64,000 nucleotides of DNA, from NCBI GenBank assembly GCA_003217735.2, contig CP031585.1:1475501-1539500 (forward strand). Direction: 5' to 3'. The notes under the pieces are model-generated. The model saw only the letters and a program-made list of their open reading frames with translations. It was not told the DNA's origin and searched no databases. The position numbers and the translations under genes are program-made. Shown piece after piece: positions 24,516 to 33,627 of the stretch (position 1 is the stretch's first letter; every line of letters begins with the position of its first letter). The DNA is from Marinibacterium anthonyi. Its GTDB lineage: Bacteria > Pseudomonadota > Alphaproteobacteria > Rhodobacterales > Rhodobacteraceae.

Positions 24516-25643
24516 CTAGCGGCGGCCGTTCTTGCTTTTTGCGTATGCGAACATCGCATCCATGATCGCCAGCGTCGATCTGTCGGCCGGCTTCAGCTTG
24601 AGCCGGTCCACGAACGGCATGAGGAACTTGTCAGCGGCGGAGGCGGCGACATCCAGCAGATGTTCCTCCGAGTGGATGCCGGGTTCGGGCGTGTCCGACG
24701 CATCCGTTTCAGGCGGCATGAGGGACAGGCCGGCGCGCTTTTCCATCCATTCGATGTCGTCCTTCGGGATCTGCGCGCGCACCAGGGACGGGGAAAAACG
24801 GAATTTCTCTGTCTTCGCCTGGGCGGGCGGCCGGCGACGCGCGGTGCCCAGCCCCAGCCTGCGCTTGATCCGCTTCGCGATCCGTTGAATCCGGCGGTTC
24901 TCTTCCTGCATCAGCAGGCGGACCAGCACGATCCTTGCCTGAAACAGTTCGCGCGATCCGGTCAGATCCGGCCGTTCCCGATTGAACAGGAACAGCGCGG
25001 CGGCCGCTTCGACGGACAGGCTTTCGTTGCTGCGCTGTTCATCCAGCCGCGAGACGTCGGCGCCGATATGCGCCGCGAAATCCTGTGTCACGGACCGGTC
25101 CGGAAAACTGGCCGGATCAAAGCGCAGGAAGGTCACGTTTTCGGCGCCGAACACCGTGTCCAGCGTCCCCAGGCGGCGGGTATAGCGCGGCATCGGCACG
25201 TGAAAATTCCGCGTGCCCGACTTCAGCCCCTGCTGGAACGCCGACGAGGCATAGCCCATCGGTTCGCGCACATAGGCCAGCACCCTGACCTTGTCGCGGT
25301 GGCTTAACAGCGTGTCGCGCAGGTCGGCAACCTGATCGGCCTTCAGCGACAGCACGCCTTCGGCCGAAATCAGCAGCCGCTCGCGCGGCCCCTTCAACGC
25401 GGCCGTCAGATCGGCGCGGTGTTTCTCACGCTGCTCCAGGATCCCTTCGCGCCCGATGCCCTGTGCCCGGACCGCGCGGGTCGGTTCTTCGGGGTCGCGG
25501 AACACCATCTGCAACGGCATGGAATGATTGGCCGAAGCAAGCTTGGCATAGGCCAGTGTGCCGTCGTCATACCCTGCGAAACTGTGCTGGATGGAGGAAG
25601 AGCCGGTCTTGTCCATACCGACGTGAAGGAGAACTTCGCTCAT
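24516..25643 (-). CDS. Sulfotransferase-like P-loop protein
   Basis: A 375-residue protein resembling PAPS-dependent sulfotransferases. The 5'-phosphosulfate loop is near the N-terminus (LLHVGMDKTGSSSIQ). The 3'-phosphate-binding stretch VRVLAYVREPMGYASSAFQQ follows, with the conserved Arg and Ser. Residues 245-290 are strongly basic (RRIQRIAKRIKRRLGLGTARRR). Such proteins usually modify capsular or surface glycans or lipids. A DegT aminotransferase gene lies directly upstream but behind a hairpin. The target is unknown; the protein might be a degenerate sulfotransferase, since the middle is poorly conserved. Confidence 0.72.
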   Translation of the reverse strand: MSEVLLHVGMDKTGSSSIQHSFAGYDDGTLAYAKLASANHSMPLQMVFRDPEEPTRAVRAQGIGREGILEQREKHRADLTAALKGPRERLLISAEGVLSLKADQVADLRDTLLSHRDKVRVLAYVREPMGYASSAFQQGLKSGTRNFHVPMPRYTRRLGTLDTVFGAENVTFLRFDPASFPDRSVTQDFAAHIGADVSRLDEQRSNESLSVEAAAALFLFNRERPDLTGSRELFQARIVLVRLLMQEENRRIQRIAKRIKRRLGLGTARRRPPAQAKTEKFRFSPSLVRAQIPKDDIEWMEKRAGLSLMPPETDASDTPEPGIHSEEHLLDVAASAADKFLMPFVDRLKLKPADRSTLAIMDAMFAYAKSKNGRR

Positions 25644-25713
25644 TGTGCCTCGTTGATCTGATTGATCGACGCCATGATAGGGCCGGGGCCGCGATCGGGT
25701 GTGAGGAAATAGA

Positions 25714-25743
25714 CACGCCCCTCACCCGAAGGCAAGGGGCGTG
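25714..25743 (-). terminator. Hairpin after the DegT aminotransferase gene
   Basis: CACGCCCCT (25714-25722) and AGGGGCGTG (25735-25743) form a perfect 9-bp stem with a 12-base loop, 25 bp past the DegT stop and before the sulfotransferase gene. On the minus strand a weak TCTATTTCC tract follows, suggesting partial separation of the two genes. Confidence 0.45.
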
Positions 25744-25767
25744 GTGCCGTGAGCGGGCGGGTCGTCT

Positions 25768-26976
25768 TCAAGTGCCGTAGGCGCGCATCTCTCCCATGAC
25801 GGCGTCGACGGCGGCAAGCAGGATGTCGGTCACGATGTCCAGCTCGTCCCGGGTCAGGCGGACGGGCAGGCGCACATCGCAGGCTTTCATCAGCATGGCG
25901 CGGGTTCGCGGCAGTTCGGGCAGGTCGCCCAGGAACTGCCAGTTCCAGAAGGCGCGGGCATTGTCGGTCGACATGCCAAAGACCTGCACCTTGACGCCGC
26001 GCGCGGCAGCCTCGTTGGAAAACGCGCGGATCTCGTCTGCGGTCATGTTTTCCATGTTGAACTGGATCGAGTCCGGCGCGCGCAGCTCGTGCGCCAGCGG
26101 ATCGGGCACGGTGATGAAGGGCGACTGGTTCAGCCGGGCCGCGACGTAATCGTGGTTGGTGCGGCCATCGGCGACGCGGCGGTCAAGCTCGGGCAGCTGG
26201 GCGCGGCTGACCACGGCCGACAGGTTGTTGAGCCGCAGGTTGTACAGCGGCAACTGGTTCTGCCACCTGGCAAAGGCCGCTTCCAGCTCGCCGTTGCCCT
26301 GGCCGAAGCCGCGGTGCTTTTTCCAGTTGTGTTCGTAGGCGCCAGACATGATGACGGCGCGGGCGATCAGGTCGGCATCGTCGGTGATCATGATGCCACC
26401 TTCGCCCGAGTTCACCATCTTGTAGGACTGGAACGAGAAGCAACCGATCTGGCCGATCGTACCGATCTTCTTGCCGTGCCAGAGAGTGCCCAGCGAATGA
26501 GCCGCGTCCTCGACAACGGGGATATTACGGGCCGCGCACAGCGCCATGATCGCGTCCATGTCCGAGGTGTGGCCGCGCATGTGGCTGATGATGACGGCAT
26601 CCACATCGTCCAGCTTGGCCTCGAAATCACCCATGTCGACGCGGTAATTGTCGCCCACCTCGCACAGCACCGGCACGCAATCGGCATGCACGATCGACGA
26701 CGGCACGGCGGCGAAGGTGAAGGCCGGGATCATGACCCTGGCGCCGGGCTTCAGCCCCAGCGCCTTCAGCGACAGGAACAGCGCCGCCGAACAGGACGAC
26801 ACGGCCAGCGCATAGCGGCTGCCCATCATCGCGGCGAATTCTTCTTCCAGCAAGCTGACGGGGGCATCTTCGGAAGTGTACCGGAACAGGTCTCCGGACT
26901 GGAGCAACGCTTCGATCTGGGCACGTGCGGCATCTGGGATAGGCTCTGCCTCGTGAACATTCGGGACGCTGACCAT
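25768..26976 (-). CDS. DegT/DnrJ/EryC1-type PLP aminotransferase
   Basis: A 402-residue fold-type I aminotransferase. The PLP lysine sits in SFQSYKMVNSGEGG, the cofactor-binding acid in VVEDAAHSLG, and AFTFAAVPSSI is the conserved substrate-side loop. Relatives aminate sugar-nucleotide keto groups for surface polysaccharides or antibiotics. The N-terminus lacks extra domains. AAGGA precedes ATG 26976 by nine bases; an upstream in-frame ATG at 27039 adds unconserved residues. The neighbouring sulfotransferase-like gene suggests a small surface-modification locus, but no sugar-nucleotide enzymes are present in the window. Confidence 0.92.
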   Translation of the reverse strand: MVSVPNVHEAEPIPDAARAQIEALLQSGDLFRYTSEDAPVSLLEEEFAAMMGSRYALAVSSCSAALFLSLKALGLKPGARVMIPAFTFAAVPSSIVHADCVPVLCEVGDNYRVDMGDFEAKLDDVDAVIISHMRGHTSDMDAIMALCAARNIPVVEDAAHSLGTLWHGKKIGTIGQIGCFSFQSYKMVNSGEGGIMITDDADLIARAVIMSGAYEHNWKKHRGFGQGNGELEAAFARWQNQLPLYNLRLNNLSAVVSRAQLPELDRRVADGRTNHDYVAARLNQSPFITVPDPLAHELRAPDSIQFNMENMTADEIRAFSNEAAARGVKVQVFGMSTDNARAFWNWQFLGDLPELPRTRAMLMKACDVRLPVRLTRDELDIVTDILLAAVDAVMGEMRAYGT

Positions 26977-27089
26977 TTTCGTTTTCCTTAATTGAACCTT
27001 TGGGAAATATAAAACAGGACGGCGGGCAAGCCAAGTCAAAACCCGGCATCCTTAAAAATGTCATCGAAATATTAACGTTTGCGCCGGTC

Positions 27090-28394
27090 TCAGATGCCCA
27101 GCCGGTCGCGCATGGCGAACCAGGTCATCGCCAGCGCCAGCAGCGGGCTGCGCAGGGCGGTGCCACCGGGAAAGGCCGGGGTGGGCAGGACAGCGAAGGT
27201 GTCGAACCCTTCGGATTGCCCGCGCACCGCCTCGGCCATCAGCATCCCGGCATGGGTCGCGCTGCCCACCCCGTGGCCCGAATACCCCGAAGCCGACAGG
27301 ATCCGGGGCGTGATCCGCGCCATCCACGGCAGCCGCTTGACGGTGATGCCCAGCGTGCCGCCCCAGGCATGGTCGATCCGCACACCCGTCAGCTGGGGAA
27401 AGATCCGCTCCATCGGCTTGCGCACCGTGGCGGCGATGTCCCGGGGAAAGCGGTAGCCATAGCTTTCGCCGCCGCCGAACAGAAGCCGCCCGTCGGCGGA
27501 CAGGCGGAAGTAGTTGATGACAAAAAGATCATCGGCCACAGCCACGTCCCTGGTCAGCACCTCGGCGGTGCGCGCGCCCAGCGGTTCGGTGGCCACGATG
27601 AAGTTGTTGATCGGCATGACCCGGGCCGCCACCTTCGGTTCCAGCCCGCCCAGGTAGCCGTTGTAGGCCAGGATCACGTGATCGGCGGTAACAGTGCCCT
27701 GCGCGGTCCTTACCCGCACCTGCGCGCCATCCTCGATCCCCGTCACCTCGGTCTTCTCGCAGATCCGCGCGCCCGCGGCTTCCGCCGCCCGCGCCAGACC
27801 CAGCGCCAGCTTCAGCGGATGCAGATGCCCCGCATCCCAGTCCAGGATCCCGCCCTTGTAGATGGGCGAGGGGCACAGCGCATGGCCCGCCTCGGCATCC
27901 AGAACTTCCATCGCGTCATAGTCGTACCGCTTGTTCAGGTGATCGGCGTATTCATGCAGATGCCCGACTTCCGACGCCGAAGACGCCAGCCACGCCACCC
28001 CCGGCCGCAGGTCGCAATCGATCCCATGCCTGGCGATCAGCGCCTTCACCAGGTCCTTCGCGTCTTCGCCCAGGGTCCACAGCGTCCTTGCCACGTCCGC
28101 CCCGTGCCGCGCCTCCAGCACGTCCTGCGTCACCCGCTGTCCGCCGCCCAGCTGCCCGCCGTTGCGCCCCGAGGCGCCAAAGCCCGCCCGGTGCGCTTCC
28201 AGCAGCACCACCGATCGCCCGGCCTCGGCCAGGTGCAGCGCCGCCGACAACCCGGTGTACCCGCCGCCCACGATGCAGACATCCGCCCGCACATCCCCGT
28301 CCAGCGCCGGGCGCTCCGGCATCTCGCCGGTGCTCGCCACGTACCACGACTCCGGATACCGGCCCGGCCGGTCATTGGCATAAAGCAGGTTCAT
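27090..28394 (-). CDS. FAD-dependent amine/amino-acid oxidase (PuuB/OrdL-like)
   Basis: A 434-residue flavoprotein of the DAO family. The FAD-binding GxGxxG is at residues about 42-50 (CIVGGGYTGLSAALHLAE), a GASGRNGGQL segment binds the flavin and a C-terminal ASGYSGHGVG closes the site. It resembles gamma-glutamylputrescine oxidase (PuuB/OrdL) and related enzymes, which oxidise glutamylated amines to aldehydes. It is the last gene of the leftward cluster with two glutamine-synthetase-like ligases, an amidotransferase and an ABC transporter, which supports this reading. The aldehyde dehydrogenase that usually follows is not seen in the window. Confidence 0.9.
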   Translation of the reverse strand: MNLLYANDRPGRYPESWYVASTGEMPERPALDGDVRADVCIVGGGYTGLSAALHLAEAGRSVVLLEAHRAGFGASGRNGGQLGGGQRVTQDVLEARHGADVARTLWTLGEDAKDLVKALIARHGIDCDLRPGVAWLASSASEVGHLHEYADHLNKRYDYDAMEVLDAEAGHALCPSPIYKGGILDWDAGHLHPLKLALGLARAAEAAGARICEKTEVTGIEDGAQVRVRTAQGTVTADHVILAYNGYLGGLEPKVAARVMPINNFIVATEPLGARTAEVLTRDVAVADDLFVINYFRLSADGRLLFGGGESYGYRFPRDIAATVRKPMERIFPQLTGVRIDHAWGGTLGITVKRLPWMARITPRILSASGYSGHGVGSATHAGMLMAEAVRGQSEGFDTFAVLPTPAFPGGTALRSPLLALAMTWFAMRDRLGI

Positions 28395-28444
28395 GCTGTT
28401 TCTTTCTCTTCGAAAATACCCGGCCGGACGTCAGCCCGGGGGCG

Positions 28445-29812
28445 TCAGACGTTCAGAAGAAGGTGCTCCCGTTCCCAGGGCGAAATCACCTGCAGGAATT
28501 CCTCGTATTCCGTCCGCTTCACGATCCCGTAGACCCGCGCGAATTCCGGCCCCAGCACCTCGTGCAGCGCCGCGGCCTCGTCGAACAGATCCAGCGCCGT
28601 GCCCAGAACGCGCGGCACCTCGGTCTCCTCGCTCTCGTTGGCATAGGCGTCGCCCTTGAACTGGGCGTCGGGCCGGCGCTGTTCGATCAGGCCAAGATAC
28701 CCGCACGCCAGCGAGGCCGCGATGCCCAGGTAGGGGTTGCAATCCATCCCCGCCAGCCGGTTTTCCACCCGGCGCGCGTCGGGTTCCGACAGCGGCACGC
28801 GGATGCCGGTGGTGCGGTTGTCGTGCCCCCAGCTCAGGTTGATCGGCGCGGCGTGGTCCTTCACGTAGCGGCGATAGGAATTGACGTAAGGCGCCAGCAC
28901 CGCCACCGCCGCCGGCAGGTGGGTCTGCAGCCCGCCGATGAAGTGATAGAACGTATCCGTGGCTTCGCCGTTCTCGTCCGAAAACAGGTTGCGCCCGGTT
29001 TCCATGTCCAGCACCGAATGGTGGATATGCATGGCCGACCCCGGTTCATGGGCGATGGGCTTGGCCATGAAGGTGGCGAAACACTGGTGGCGCAGGGCGG
29101 CCTCGCGGATCAGCCGCTTGAAATAGAACACCTCGTCCGCCAGCTTGACCGGGTTGCCGTGGCGCAGGTTGATCTCCAGCTGCCCGGCACCGCCTTCCTG
29201 GGTGATGCCGTCGATCTCGAAGCCCTGCGCTTCGGCGAAATCGTAGATGTCGTCGATGACGGGGCCGAATTCGTCCACGGCGGTCATCGAATAGGCCTGG
29301 CGCGCGGCGGCGGGGCGACCCGACCGGCCCATCATCGGCGCGATGTCCTGCGCCGGGTCGATGTTGCGCGCGACCAGGTAGAATTCCATCTCGGGCGCCA
29401 CGATCGGCTTCCAACCCTTGTCATGATACAGCTGCACCACCCGCTTCAGCACGTTGCGCGGGGCCATCGGTATGGGCTCTCCGGCGATGTTGAAGGCGTC
29501 GTGGATCACCTGCAGCGTCCAGTCCCCGGTCCAGGGCGCGGCGGTGGCCGTGGACATGTCGGGCCGCAGCATCATGTCGCGCTCGATGAAGCCGTCGTCG
29601 CCGGCGGCCTCGCTCCAGCTGCCGGTGATGGTCTGGAAAAAGATGCTGTCGGGCAGGTGGAACATCTTCTGGCGGGCGAACTTGCTGGCGGGCACGGCCT
29701 TGCCGCGCGCGATGCCGGGCAGGTCGGCGATGACGCATTCGACCTCGTCCAGCCGGCGGCCTTCAAGGAAATCCGCCGCCGATTGCGGCAGGTCGTTCAT
29801 CCAGTCACTCAT
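28445..29812 (-). CDS. Glutamine-synthetase-like ligase, PuuA-type (downstream copy)
   Basis: A 455-residue type I/III GS-like protein. Metal- and ATP-binding elements of the GS fold are present: APEMEFYLV, ITQEGGAGQLEINL, AMHIHHSVLD, NRTTGIRVP and RVENRLAGMDCNPYLGIAAS. Such GS-like proteins include gamma-glutamylpolyamine synthetases, which join glutamate to an amine. It shares a 4-base overlap with the upstream amidotransferase, indicating coupling, and is followed 50 bp later by the oxidase gene. It resembles the other copy at 30552 only partly. Gamma-glutamylation of an amine is inferred from the neighbours. Confidence 0.93.
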   Translation of the reverse strand: MSDWMNDLPQSAADFLEGRRLDEVECVIADLPGIARGKAVPASKFARQKMFHLPDSIFFQTITGSWSEAAGDDGFIERDMMLRPDMSTATAAPWTGDWTLQVIHDAFNIAGEPIPMAPRNVLKRVVQLYHDKGWKPIVAPEMEFYLVARNIDPAQDIAPMMGRSGRPAAARQAYSMTAVDEFGPVIDDIYDFAEAQGFEIDGITQEGGAGQLEINLRHGNPVKLADEVFYFKRLIREAALRHQCFATFMAKPIAHEPGSAMHIHHSVLDMETGRNLFSDENGEATDTFYHFIGGLQTHLPAAVAVLAPYVNSYRRYVKDHAAPINLSWGHDNRTTGIRVPLSEPDARRVENRLAGMDCNPYLGIAASLACGYLGLIEQRRPDAQFKGDAYANESEETEVPRVLGTALDLFDEAAALHEVLGPEFARVYGIVKRTEYEEFLQVISPWEREHLLLNV

Positions 29813-30492
29813 GCCACGCGCTCCTTGAGGAAGAATTCAGCCATCTCGGCACCGACATCCAGCCGGTCTGTCGGCGTCGCCAGGTCGGCCGTTGCCGTTT
29901 CGATCAGATCCTGCGGCACCACGCCCGGGGCGCGGTGTTCCAGCAGGCCGCCGATTACGTCGGATCCGTATTCGGGATGCGGCTGGCAGGTCCAGATCGT
30001 GTCGCCGTAGCCCAGGATGGCGTGCGGCGCGAAAGCGTTGCCGCCCAGGGTCTTCGCCTCGGGGGGCATCTTGGTGATCTGGTCCTGGTGCCAGGCGTTG
30101 ATCGCCACCTGGCGGCCTCCATAATCATAGACCTGGCGGCCGACGGCCCAGCCGCCCTTGAACTTCTCGACCGTTCCGCCAAGCGCCTGGGCGATGATCT
30201 GGTGGCCGAAACAGACCCCGATCAGGGGCCGGCCGCTGGCCTTTATGTCGCGGATCAGCGCCTCCAGCGGCGCGATCCAGGGATGATCCTCGTAGACCCC
30301 GTGGCGGGACCCGGTGATAAGCCATCCGTCGGCTTCGTCCGCGCGGGGCACGGGCACGCCGTCGACGACGGCCCAGGTCTGGAAAGTAAAGCCGTGACCG
30401 TCGAGCAGCTTTTCGAACAGCAGGTCGTAGTCGCCGGTTACGTCAAGGATCGCGTCGGGCGCATGGCCCGTCTGCAGGATGCCGATTTTCAT
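29809..30492 (-). CDS. Class I glutamine amidotransferase-like hydrolase
   Basis: A 227-residue GATase1-fold protein. The nucleophile elbow is GVCFGHQI (Cys), the catalytic His is in CQPHPEYGSD followed by Glu, and ITGSRHGVYED forms the oxyanion-side loop. No synthetase domain is attached, so it is likely a stand-alone amidase acting on a gamma-glutamyl compound, comparable in role to PuuD, although PuuD belongs to another GATase subgroup. A perfect 16-bp palindrome lies 9 bp upstream of its ATG. It begins a sub-operon with the GS-like and oxidase genes. Confidence 0.9.
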   Translation of the reverse strand: MKIGILQTGHAPDAILDVTGDYDLLFEKLLDGHGFTFQTWAVVDGVPVPRADEADGWLITGSRHGVYEDHPWIAPLEALIRDIKASGRPLIGVCFGHQIIAQALGGTVEKFKGGWAVGRQVYDYGGRQVAINAWHQDQITKMPPEAKTLGGNAFAPHAILGYGDTIWTCQPHPEYGSDVIGGLLEHRAPGVVPQDLIETATADLATPTDRLDVGAEMAEFFLKERVA

Positions 30493-30500
30493 GAAACACC

Positions 30501-30516
30501 GAATTTGATCAAATTC
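30501..30516. promoter_or_regulatory. 16-bp perfect palindrome upstream of the amidotransferase gene
   Basis: GAATTTGATCAAATTC is a perfect dyad in the 59-bp gap between the upstream GS-like stop and the amidotransferase ATG. It is AT-rich in otherwise GC-rich DNA and looks like an operator for an internal promoter of the catabolic half of the cluster. The regulator is not identified; no regulator gene is in the cluster. Confidence 0.52.
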
Positions 30517-30551
30517 AGGATACGCTGACGGCCGGCGCCTTTCAACCCTCC

Positions 30552-31868
30552 TCAGGCGGTCTCGATCAGGGATTCCCAGTGGCGGTCAGGGTCCATGGAC
30601 AGGAACATATCCAGCTCCTGCCGCTTGGTCATCACAAGATAATCGATCAGGTCCGCGGGCAGGATGCGCCGCATCAGAGCGCTTTGCTCGATGGCGTCGA
30701 TGGCGGCTTTCCAGTCGGGGGCCAGCAGCGGCACGCCCTCGATTTCATAGGCATTGCCGGAAATCGGTTCGGGCGGCATCAGCCCGTCCTCGATCCCCAC
30801 CAGCCCCGCGCCCAGCACGGTGGCCAGCAGCAGGTAGGGGTTCACGTCGCCGCCCGCGCTGCGGTGTTCGACGCGCCGCGCGACCGGCGGGCCGCCGGGA
30901 ATGCGGATGGCGGCGGTGCGGTTTTCATAGGCCCAGACGGCGGCGATGGGCGCATGCGCGCCGGGCACCAGCCGGTCGTAGGAATTGCCGAAGGGGGCGA
31001 AGATCAGCGTGCTGTCGGGCATCGCCTGCAGGCAGCCCGCGACCGCGTTCAGCAGCACGTCCGTGCCGCGCGCCCCGCCGTCGGAAAAGATGTTCTTGCC
31101 GTCCCCGTCCAGCACCGAGAAATGCACATGCATCCCGTTGCCGGCATCGTCGGAATAGGGCTTGGCCATGAAGGTCGCGGCCATCTTGTACTTGCGCGCC
31201 AGGCCCTGGGCCAGCGCCTTGAAAAGCCAGGCGTCATCGGCCGCGCGCAGGGCGTTCTGGTGGGTCAGCGTGACTTCGAACTGGCCGACGCCCGCTTCGG
31301 CGATGGTGTTGTCGGCGGGGATCCCCATTTCCTCGCAGCCCGCATACAGATCGGTGAAGAAGGCGTCGAACGCATCCAGTTCCTGGATCGACAGCACCGC
31401 GCCATGGGCCAGGCGGCGGCCCGAATGGGGGTCGATGACGGGAAGCATCTCGCGCCCGCTGTCGTCGACCAGGGTGAATTCCATCTCGGTCGCGGCCATC
31501 ACGTTCCAGCCGCGATCGCCGTAGCGGGCCAGCACACCTTCCAGCGCCGCGCGCGGATCGCCCGCGAAAGGCTTGCCGTTCTCGTGGCGCATGGTCATCG
31601 GCACCAGCGCCGACGGCGTATCCAGCCAGGGCATCGGCACCGGGCCGCGATCGGTGGGCACCAGCACGCCATCGGCATCGCCGGTTTCGAACACCAGCGG
31701 CGAGTTTTCGATGTCGTGCCCCCACAGATCCACGTTCAACGCCGAAAACGGCATCCGCACGCCCTTGTCCAGCGACCCCAGCTGCCGCCCCGGCACACGC
31801 TTGCCGCGCATCCGTCCGTTCAGGTCGCAGGCGGCAATTCGGATCGTGGGATAAGCGGAGGAGGTCAT
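30552..31868 (-). CDS. Glutamine-synthetase-like ligase, PuuA-type (upstream copy)
   Basis: A 438-residue GS-like protein lacking much of the usual N-terminal beta-grasp. GS-fold motifs are present: MAATEMEFTLVDD, EAGVGQFEVTLTH, GMHVHFSVLDGDG, NRTAAIRIP and RVEHRSAGGDVNPYLLLATV. It starts 27 bp after the permease gene, which places it in the transport operon. Two GS-like paralogues in one cluster suggest they act on two substrates or form a mixed complex. The substrate is not predictable; glutamylation of polyamines or related amines is the leading reading. Confidence 0.92.
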   Translation of the reverse strand: MTSSAYPTIRIAACDLNGRMRGKRVPGRQLGSLDKGVRMPFSALNVDLWGHDIENSPLVFETGDADGVLVPTDRGPVPMPWLDTPSALVPMTMRHENGKPFAGDPRAALEGVLARYGDRGWNVMAATEMEFTLVDDSGREMLPVIDPHSGRRLAHGAVLSIQELDAFDAFFTDLYAGCEEMGIPADNTIAEAGVGQFEVTLTHQNALRAADDAWLFKALAQGLARKYKMAATFMAKPYSDDAGNGMHVHFSVLDGDGKNIFSDGGARGTDVLLNAVAGCLQAMPDSTLIFAPFGNSYDRLVPGAHAPIAAVWAYENRTAAIRIPGGPPVARRVEHRSAGGDVNPYLLLATVLGAGLVGIEDGLMPPEPISGNAYEIEGVPLLAPDWKAAIDAIEQSALMRRILPADLIDYLVMTKRQELDMFLSMDPDRHWESLIETA

Positions 31869-31895
31869 CGGGGTACTCGTTGGTTCGGCTGGAAA

Positions 31896-32702
31896 TCAGC
31901 GCAGAAGGTTGGGACGGTATTTCACGCGGGATCGGGTGTTGGACGGCAGATGCCTGTTCAACCGCCGGTTTATAAGCCCGAAGATCCCGACGATGACAAG
32001 GGTGACCACGATGAAATAGCCGGCCAGGATCGGGTAGGCGACGAACGGGTTGAAGGTCTTGTCGGCGAAGTAATTGGCGTAATACAGCGCGTCGCCCTGC
32101 TGTCGCCAGGCCGGAAAACCCGAGAAGAAGACCAGCGTCGTGGCGTGGAACAGAAAGATCGCCTCGTTCGTGTAGGCGGGCCAGGCAAGGCGCAGCATGG
32201 TCGGCCAGATGATCCGCCGGAACCGGGATGCGCCCGACAGGCCATAGGCATCCGCCGCCTCGACATCGCCCTTGGGGATCGACAGCAGCGCGCCATAAAA
32301 GATCTCTCCGGAATAGGCGGCGGTGTTGAAGAACAGCACGATCAGCGCCCCAAGCGCGGCCGAGGTGAAGGGATCGAAGATCGGGCTGACGCCCTTCAGC
32401 GACAGGAACAGGAAGTAGGCAAAGAAGAACTGGATGAACAGCGGCGAGCCCCGGAACACGAAGATGAACCATTCCGCCGGCTTGCGCAGCCACGGGCGCG
32501 GGGACGCCTTGCCAAGGGCCAGCGCGGTGGCCAGGCAGAAACCGGTGACCAGGGCGATGACCCCGAAGTAGATGTTCCAGATCATGCCCGATCCGATCAG
32601 CACGACCTGTTCGCACAGTTCGAAATCGGACCGGGGCAGCAGGCGTTCACCGATCCCCAGCGAGCGCAGGGCATAGGCCTGGAAGGCTTCGGCGCAGGTC
32701 AT
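31896..32702 (-). CDS. ABC transporter permease (HisM-type)
   Basis: A 268-residue inner-membrane permease for polar amino acids or related amines. Hydrophobic helices include WNIYFGVIALVTGFCLATALAL, the EAA-type coupling loop is AADAYGLSGASRFRRIIWP, and the C-terminus is basic. The ATG at 32702 overlaps the stop of the partner permease (ATGA). The frame continues upstream, but those residues are not permease-like. It belongs to the HisM/ArtM/OccM group. With the next permease, the solute-binding protein and the ATPase it makes a full importer. Confidence 0.92.
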   Translation of the reverse strand: MTCAEAFQAYALRSLGIGERLLPRSDFELCEQVVLIGSGMIWNIYFGVIALVTGFCLATALALGKASPRPWLRKPAEWFIFVFRGSPLFIQFFFAYFLFLSLKGVSPIFDPFTSAALGALIVLFFNTAAYSGEIFYGALLSIPKGDVEAADAYGLSGASRFRRIIWPTMLRLAWPAYTNEAIFLFHATTLVFFSGFPAWRQQGDALYYANYFADKTFNPFVAYPILAGYFIVVTLVIVGIFGLINRRLNRHLPSNTRSRVKYRPNLLR

Positions 32703-33583
32703 GCGGCTGCCTTCCGCTGGGCTTCGCCGCCGGCCGTCGCCTGGCCGTGGGTCAGGCGCTTCATCATGCGGTCCAGCGCGATCTCGGAGACCTTGGTGAA
32801 GAGCAGGTAGAAGATCAGCAGCCCCAGGAAATACCAGACCCGCCAGTCGCCGTGGGGGTAATCGGTGAACCGCGCGGTCTTGGCGCCGCCCAGTTCCTTG
32901 GCCCAGTAGACGATATCTTCGACCCCCAGCAGGAACAGCAGCGGCGTCGCCTTGATCAGCACCATCCACAGGTTCGACAGGCCGGGCAGGGCATAGACCC
33001 ACATCTGCGGCACCAGGATCCGCCAGAAGGTCTGGCGCGGGGACATGCCGTAGGCTTCGCCCGTCTCAAGCTGGGCACGGGGCACGGCGCGCATGGCGCC
33101 GAACAGGACGTTGGCCGCGAAGGCGCCGAAGACGATGGAAAACGTCAGCACCGCCAGCGAGAACCCGTAGACCTCGTGCCAGACCTGCGGCGCGGTCGAC
33201 AGCGGCATCTTGGCCGCCGCACAGACGATGAAATCGGACCCTTGGCGGATCGGCTGATCCCAGTCGGGGCACTTGATCTTGTGGCGGACGTATTCGATGC
33301 CCTGGTCCAGGGCGATCACGAAGAACAGAAAGAACACGATGTCGGGCACGCCGCGCACCATCGCGATATAGATCCGGCCCACCCAGCTGAGCGGCGCGAA
33401 CCGCGACCGCGCGGCGGCGGCGCCCCCGAACCCGAAGGCCAGCGCCACGGGCGCGGTGATCGCCAGCAGCAAAAGCACCGTCCCGAAGGAGGCGTAGAAC
33501 AGCATCAGCTTGCCGGTGGTCAGGTAGCAGGCAAACCAGGCCGGGGTCGCAAGAAGCGAGGGATCGGTGCAAAAACCAAACAT
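32699..33583 (-). CDS. ABC transporter permease (HisQ-type)
   Basis: A 294-residue inner-membrane permease, the partner of the HisM-type subunit. It has an N-terminal hydrophobic segment, then [23 protein letters not shown] and several later helices, and a coupling loop [21 protein letters not shown] soluble insertion of about 60 residues ([20 protein letters not shown]) sits in a periplasmic loop and has two cysteines, longer than in the standard HisQ. It starts 44 bp after the solute-binding protein gene, behind a strong hairpin that may reduce its expression relative to that gene. Confidence 0.93.
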   Translation of the reverse strand: MFGFCTDPSLLATPAWFACYLTTGKLMLFYASFGTVLLLLAITAPVALAFGFGGAAAARSRFAPLSWVGRIYIAMVRGVPDIVFFLFFVIALDQGIEYVRHKIKCPDWDQPIRQGSDFIVCAAAKMPLSTAPQVWHEVYGFSLAVLTFSIVFGAFAANVLFGAMRAVPRAQLETGEAYGMSPRQTFWRILVPQMWVYALPGLSNLWMVLIKATPLLFLLGVEDIVYWAKELGGAKTARFTDYPHGDWRVWYFLGLLIFYLLFTKVSEIALDRMMKRLTHGQATAGGEAQRKAAA

Positions 33584-33592
33584 GGCGCGTGA

Positions 33593-33620
33593 CGGGCGGC
33601 AGGGGAAACCCCGCCGCCCG
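33593..33620 (-). other. Strong hairpin between solute-binding protein and permease genes
   Basis: CGGGCGGC-A-GGGG-AAA-CCCC-GCCGCCCG is a 12-bp stem with one bulge and a 3-base loop, within the 44-bp gap after the binding-protein stop. Such hairpins commonly protect the abundant binding-protein message from decay or cause partial termination; either use is inferred here. Confidence 0.55.
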
Positions 33621-33627
33621 CATCAGC

